Of a stretch of DNA of 64,000 bases, positions 60,574-64,000 are shown one piece after another. How positions within the stretch are numbered: the stretch's first letter is position 1; the number at the start of each line of letters is the position of its first letter. The translations under genes were made by a program, and so were the position numbers. The notes under the pieces are model-generated. The model saw nothing but the letters and a program-made list of their open reading frames with translations. It had not been told where the DNA came from and ran no database searches. The stretch is from Erythrobacteraceae bacterium. Its GTDB lineage: Bacteria; Pseudomonadota; Alphaproteobacteria; Sphingomonadales; Sphingomonadaceae. The stretch is from positions 1 through 64,000 of the forward strand of contig JAIYAM010000047.1 of assembly GCA_027489065.1 (NCBI GenBank). The letters are read 5' to 3'.

Positions 60574-60717
60574 TCAGCTCAGCGTGATTGCTGCGATGAG
60601 AATGAACGCAACGATGCCAGCAACCAGTACGGCATGACCGCCCTTCGCCTCAATGCAGGCAGGCCTGGTCGCCCAGGGGACCGGGATCTCGAACTTGATC
60701 GACGACTTTTCACGCAT
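60574..60717 (-). CDS. 47-residue single-pass membrane protein
   Basis: ATG at 60717, stop at 60574. The product starts MREKSSIKFEIPVPWATRPAC and ends in one membrane helix, AVLVAGIVAFILIAAITLS, after a KGGH turn. AAGGGAG lies seven bases before the ATG, a good ribosome-binding site for so short a frame. The amphipathic N-terminus plus C-terminal helix suggests a tail-anchored peptide or regulator. No family recognised. Opposite frames in this stretch lack such signals. Confidence 0.55.
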   Translation of the reverse strand: MREKSSIKFEIPVPWATRPACIEAKGGHAVLVAGIVAFILIAAITLS

Positions 60718-60911
60718 TGGGATGCTCCCTTCGCGCAAACATCTGATGCCACTTCTTATCGCCGTCCACGGGACAATGCTGCCGATCCAGGGCGCCGATC
60801 AACCCGTCCGGCCAGGCGTTCCGGACAAACGCTCCGGCGCTTTACGTCGGAGAAAATGTCTGATGGCGAGTCCACCTAAGATGCGGCATGATCAACTCGC
60901 GAAAGGACCAG

Positions 60912-61532
60912 ATGCCGATGGCCAAACTCAGTGTCGCGAGCGCCGGCAATTCGGCCGCTCCCTCCAATCCGGCTGTATCGACTGCGGCGGCGGCGATGAC
61001 GCCGCCATCAAATAACACGGCCATCGCGACCGAGACCGTCAGCGCGCTAGTGACAGTTACCGGCATGGTCGACATGGCCGGGGTCTGGCAAGGGCTGCTT
61101 ATTGACACGGTCTTTCCCGAGACGGTCATCGAACATGGCACTAATCGCGTCACTTTCCAGCGTCGGCTACTCAGTGAGCAAGCGATGCGCATTCTGATGA
61201 TCGTGTGGAAAGACAGCGAGCATGTCTGCGATCATGCGATCGATGCGGCAGGGGTGAGCAGGATCGGATCGGACTGCGCACCAATCAACTGCCATAATCT
61301 TGCCAAGCGCATGGCAGCGGATGCGAACGACGTCGATCGGCAGGAAAAGAAAATCCAGGGCATTATCAAGGCGGCGGAAGCCTATGGGCTCGTTGCCAAG
61401 GAGAAGTTCAAGAACACCCGGCAACAGGCGTTGCGCGGAACCGAACGGCTGCACCGGCTGATGCTCGACATCGACGGCGAGGTGCGTCCGATCTGCACGG
61501 AGATCGCGGCAAGCGGTCCGGGAGGTCTTTAG
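60912..61532 (+). CDS. Unknown protein, possible winged-helix fold (first gene of a two-gene operon)
   Basis: A 206-residue protein. The first 45 residues are Ala/Ser/Thr-rich and low complexity. From about 85 to 190 the sequence (LLSEQAMRILMIVWKDSE, NLAKRMAADANDVDRQEKKIQGIIKAAEAYGLV, then a basic KEKFKNTRQQALRGTERLHRLM) has the helix pattern of MarR-like winged-helix proteins, which is inference only. GAAAGGA precedes the ATG at 60912; an ATG at 60888 is in frame. The next gene starts on the base after its stop. Confidence 0.6.
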   Translation: MPMAKLSVASAGNSAAPSNPAVSTAAAAMTPPSNNTAIATETVSALVTVTGMVDMAGVWQGLLIDTVFPETVIEHGTNRVTFQRRLLSEQAMRILMIVWKDSEHVCDHAIDAAGVSRIGSDCAPINCHNLAKRMAADANDVDRQEKKIQGIIKAAEAYGLVAKEKFKNTRQQALRGTERLHRLMLDIDGEVRPICTEIAASGPGGL

Positions 61533-62465
61533 ATGACCAACGACAAGCTGAACAACGCGCGTAGCCAAGGCGCGCGCGCACTCAAGATCCTCACCATCAA
61601 AGACAACCCCTCGGCGTTCGATGCGCTTGATGATGCGATCCGAGCGCGGCTGATGCATGTCGCCGTCGGCGTGATTGGCATGGGCGGTATCGGCAGCGTG
61701 GTGCGCATGCTGGTCGATCTGTCGGTGCATGTGTCTCTGAACGAGACTAAGCTGCTTGAGCAGGGCAGCGTCGCTCATGGCGTGATCGTGCTGCATGGTG
61801 GAGCCGCGCAGGCGTCGGCTTATGATTGCGATGCGATGATCTGGGAGCGCGCGCATACGGTGGTGCCCAAATGGTCGAATGTCGCCACGCATACGCATCT
61901 CAGCAAGGTGCTACGCGCTGACCTTGATCCAACGGTGGGCGAGCCGATGACTTTGCGGCTACTGTTCGACGCGCAGACGAGCTGCGGGGCTAGCCAGATG
62001 GCCGAGCAACTTTGCTCGCGCTTCTCCGCTTGGCATGCCGCGACCACCAGTCTTAAAGAAGCAATGGAGGCGATCCGCACGACGCTGATCATTCCCGCGG
62101 CCTATCCCGCCGCCTCGTGTGAGCGGATGATCTATCGGTCGGCATCGGTGTGCAAAGGCTGGCACGAGCGCATCATCGATCCGGCACATTTTCTGCATTC
62201 GGGCTTCGAGGATGACGCATGGCAGGAGCCTCGGCTCGCCGCGCCGATCGCTGCGCTTTGTAAGGAGCGTGTCGAAGCGGTATGGCATGAGACCGCCAAG
62301 GCCTTTGTAGTGCCCGAGCCGCTAAGCGACGAAGCCGGAGACAGCGAGGACGGCGACAGCACCGACCTCGCCACCAGCAGCGATGCAGTCGATGACTTCG
62401 TGTGCGCCGATCGTATGGCGTCGCTCTGGTATGGTAATAAGCGACATCCACATCGCAGGCGTTGA
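61533..62465 (+). CDS. Unknown protein (second gene of a two-gene operon)
   Basis: A 310-residue protein directly abutting the previous stop. Near residue 47 a glycine-rich GVIGMGGIGSVVRMLVDL segment could be a hydrophobic helix or loop. The middle contains HTVVPKWSNVATHTHLSK and several Cys residues, and residues 265-290 are strongly acidic (SDEAGDSEDGDSTDL). I recognise no family and no catalytic motif. Being beside the integrase of a cargo-rich element and in a tight pair, it could be defence or stability cargo, but nothing in the sequence proves it. Confidence 0.6.
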   Translation: MTNDKLNNARSQGARALKILTIKDNPSAFDALDDAIRARLMHVAVGVIGMGGIGSVVRMLVDLSVHVSLNETKLLEQGSVAHGVIVLHGGAAQASAYDCDAMIWERAHTVVPKWSNVATHTHLSKVLRADLDPTVGEPMTLRLLFDAQTSCGASQMAEQLCSRFSAWHAATTSLKEAMEAIRTTLIIPAAYPAASCERMIYRSASVCKGWHERIIDPAHFLHSGFEDDAWQEPRLAAPIAALCKERVEAVWHETAKAFVVPEPLSDEAGDSEDGDSTDLATSSDAVDDFVCADRMASLWYGNKRHPHRRR

Positions 62466-62979
62466 ACGGGCATCAACCTGCTCCAGTCAGCCCTACTTTT
62501 CGGGCGGATCGCAAATATCATAGAGGCCGGGCTCGGGGGCATCGCCGTCGGCCAGGTGGCGGCATTCTGCGGCCTCACACGACCAGTGAAGCCGCCAGCG
62601 ATCCTTATGTCTCGATGATGTAGCCGAGAGCCTTGGCTTCCCCATCCGCTTGCGTGGATGCAGGAAATGTGCACCAATCGTGCCGACTGAACCGGACTAA
62701 CGCCTTGGCCATCATGTCGAGGCGCTTCGACGTCCGATTTCAGACGATCGGCACCGGAACTTGAATGACCGAGATTGGGGCACTTTGCTGACCTTCCGCT
62801 TCGGCCACCGCAAATGACCGCTTTCGAATAACAACGACGTTCAACGCTACCGATGCAAGAGGCTGGGTTTGGTCGGAGTTGGCCGATCAGCAACACTCCA
62901 GCTTCAGGGCAGGTCGGCGCCTTGGAGCGGTCCCGCGTCGCCTCACCAGAGGCCCCGTAGTGCCGCTCCGGATTGTCGC
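62466..62979. other. Intergenic region before the integrase 3' end
   Basis: A 514-base region between convergent genes. No gene is supported; minus-strand open frames here are antisense extensions without a start signal. I see no terminator with a T-tract and no copy of the candidate attachment sequence. Confidence 0.5.
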
Positions 62980-64000
62980 CTAATTGACGGCTTTGACCGC
63001 CCTTAGATCATCGAGATAGTCGCTCCACCACTGCGCCATCTTGACGCGCTCATCCCAGTACTGGCCTCGGTTGTAGGTGCCACGAATGGCATTGCTGTCG
63101 CCGTGGGCCAGCGCGCGTTCGATCGCATCGGGGTGCCAGAGACCGCTCTCGTTGAGCAGGGTCGAAGCCGTCGATCGGAATCCGTGCGCGGTCATGTCAT
63201 CTTTGCTGTAGCCCATGCGGCGAAACGACGAGTTGATCGTGTTCTCGCTCATTGGGCGAAGCCGGGTGTGGAAGGCTGGGAAGATGTAGCCTTGGCCCCC
63301 GGTGATCGCCTTCAGCTCTGTGAGCAGTTCAAGCACCTGGCGCGACAGGGGCACGGCGTGGGTGCGGCGCGCCTTCATCTTGCCTGCGGGGATCGTCCAG
63401 ATTGCCTTCTCGAAGTCGATTTCCTGCCACTCGCCGTGCCGCATCTCACCCGGTCGGACGAAAATGTGCGGAGCAACCTTCAACGCCAGCTTGGTGATCG
63501 GGTAGCATTCGAACGCGTCGATAGCGCGCAGCAGCTCGCCCAGCTTCTCCGGCTCGAGGATGGCCGCATAGTGACGTGCTTGCGGGGTCAGGAGCGCGCC
63601 CTTAAGGATGGCAGTAGGGTCTGTGGTGCAGCGGCCAGTAGCAGCGCCATAGCGGAACACCCGGCTAGCGAAGGAGCGGCACTTTTTGGCAGTCTCCCGA
63701 TTGCCGCGTGCTTCAAGCTTCTTAAGCGGGGCGAGCATCATCTGCGGGTCGACATCCGAAATCGGCATATGTCCGATCGCGGGCTTGAGCAGATCGAGGA
63801 ACCAGCGGGCCTTGAGCAGGGTAGCCTCGGCGCGGCCTTCGCCGACCATCTTTTTCTCGATGTACTCGCGGGCAACCGACTCGAAGGTGTTGGCGGCGCT
63901 GATCTTGGCCGTCGCCTTGTTCTTCTTTCGCGTCAAAGCAGGGTCTTCGCCCTTGGCAATACGCAGCCTGAGTTCGTCGCGTTCGAGGCGGGCGGCCTGA
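62980..64000 (-). CDS. P4-type tyrosine integrase, N-terminus beyond the window
   Basis: The frame stays open to base 64000 (RLRIAKGEDPALTRKKNK before the TTG at 63936), so the N-terminal DNA-binding domain lies outside and the TTG is not the start. The visible 340 residues contain the core-binding domain and catalytic domain: RPGEMRHGEWQEID with the first Arg, AHGFRSTASTLLNESG (HxxR), and the tyrosine in GTYNRGQYWDERVKMAQWW near the C-terminus. It integrates and, with an excisionase such as the AlpA-like protein, excises the element, typically at a tRNA 3' end. Its orientation implies that the attachment site or more element DNA lies to the right. Confidence 0.95.
   Translation of the reverse strand, partial: QAARLERDELRLRIAKGEDPALTRKKNKATAKISAANTFESVAREYIEKKMVGEGRAEATLLKARWFLDLLKPAIGHMPISDVDPQMMLAPLKKLEARGNRETAKKCRSFASRVFRYGAATGRCTTDPTAILKGALLTPQARHYAAILEPEKLGELLRAIDAFECYPITKLALKVAPHIFVRPGEMRHGEWQEIDFEKAIWTIPAGKMKARRTHAVPLSRQVLELLTELKAITGGQGYIFPAFHTRLRPMSENTINSSFRRMGYSKDDMTAHGFRSTASTLLNESGLWHPDAIERALAHGDSNAIRGTYNRGQYWDERVKMAQWWSDYLDDLRAVKAVN

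Noticed and set aside
60288-61015. Short plus-strand frames at 60288, 60634 and 60653
   Set aside because: Arg-rich shadow products without ribosome-binding sites; two of them are antisense to the better supported 47-residue membrane peptide.
62132-62896. A 254-codon minus-strand frame before the integrase end
   Set aside because: Mostly antisense to the gene at 61533 and continuing into non-coding sequence; low-complexity product.
1-64000. tRNA or rRNA genes
   Set aside because: No complete cloverleaf or rRNA segment was found by reading; only the tRNA-end-like 17-mer at 34196 was noted.

Overview
The window looks like the chromosome of a GC-rich alphaproteobacterium, most probably a sphingomonad (Sphingomonadaceae/Erythrobacteraceae). 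The basis is the rpoC and GluRS sequence character, a large TonB-dependent receptor with a short N-terminus, the PcaR-type IclR regulator, the trehalose module, and conjugation genes of the type common on sphingomonad elements. This placement is inference; no rRNA or other phylogenetic marker besides the rpoC tail is present.

Positions 1-33929 read as core or long-resident chromosome. They hold the rpoC 3' end with a terminator; gltX; a glycosyltransferase and a methyltransferase, divergent; and a catabolic cluster (5376-14146) of a citryl-CoA lyase-like enzyme, CoA-transferase, IclR regulator, TonB receptor, WrbA, VOC protein, alpha/beta hydrolase and MetE-like protein. Two near-identical double palindromes mark two promoters of that cluster and predict one IclR regulon. 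Next come MscS with a translationally coupled trehalose module (otsB, GH15, otsA); a DUF2231 protein with a lipoprotein beta-propeller dehydrogenase; a caa3-type oxidase cluster (small subunit, fused subunit I/III, subunit II-cytochrome c, monohaem and dihaem cytochromes c, b561, CtaG); a three-subunit molybdenum hydroxylase of the PaoABC type; and an aspartic protease with an AI-2E-type permease.

From about 34196 to the window end the sequence is an integrated mobile element. Its left border is suggested by a tRNA-3'-end-like 17-mer followed at once by AT-rich DNA. A tyrosine integrase running off the right edge shows that the element continues beyond the window. Element functions seen are an orphan HipB regulator, an AlpA regulator, a coupling protein (TraD), a MobF relaxase-helicase, the ArdC anti-restriction protein and several small conserved plasmid-type genes. 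No mating-pair formation genes are visible, so within this window it looks mobilisable rather than self-transmissible.

The element is loaded with defence cargo: an AbiE toxin-antitoxin pair; a lower-GC block of C5 methyltransferase, DUF262 protein, Z1 helicase-like protein and DUF4420 PD-(D/E)XK nuclease, followed by an OLD-type ATPase/TOPRIM nuclease; an HNH nuclease; and a two-gene operon joining an HNH protein with six tandem 41-residue zinc-ribbon repeats to a PD-(D/E)XK protein. The last operon and the DUF262-containing variant of the Z1 module are the best candidates for under-described systems. Near the integrase lie a 47-residue membrane protein missed by length-filtered gene finding and a two-gene operon of unknown function.
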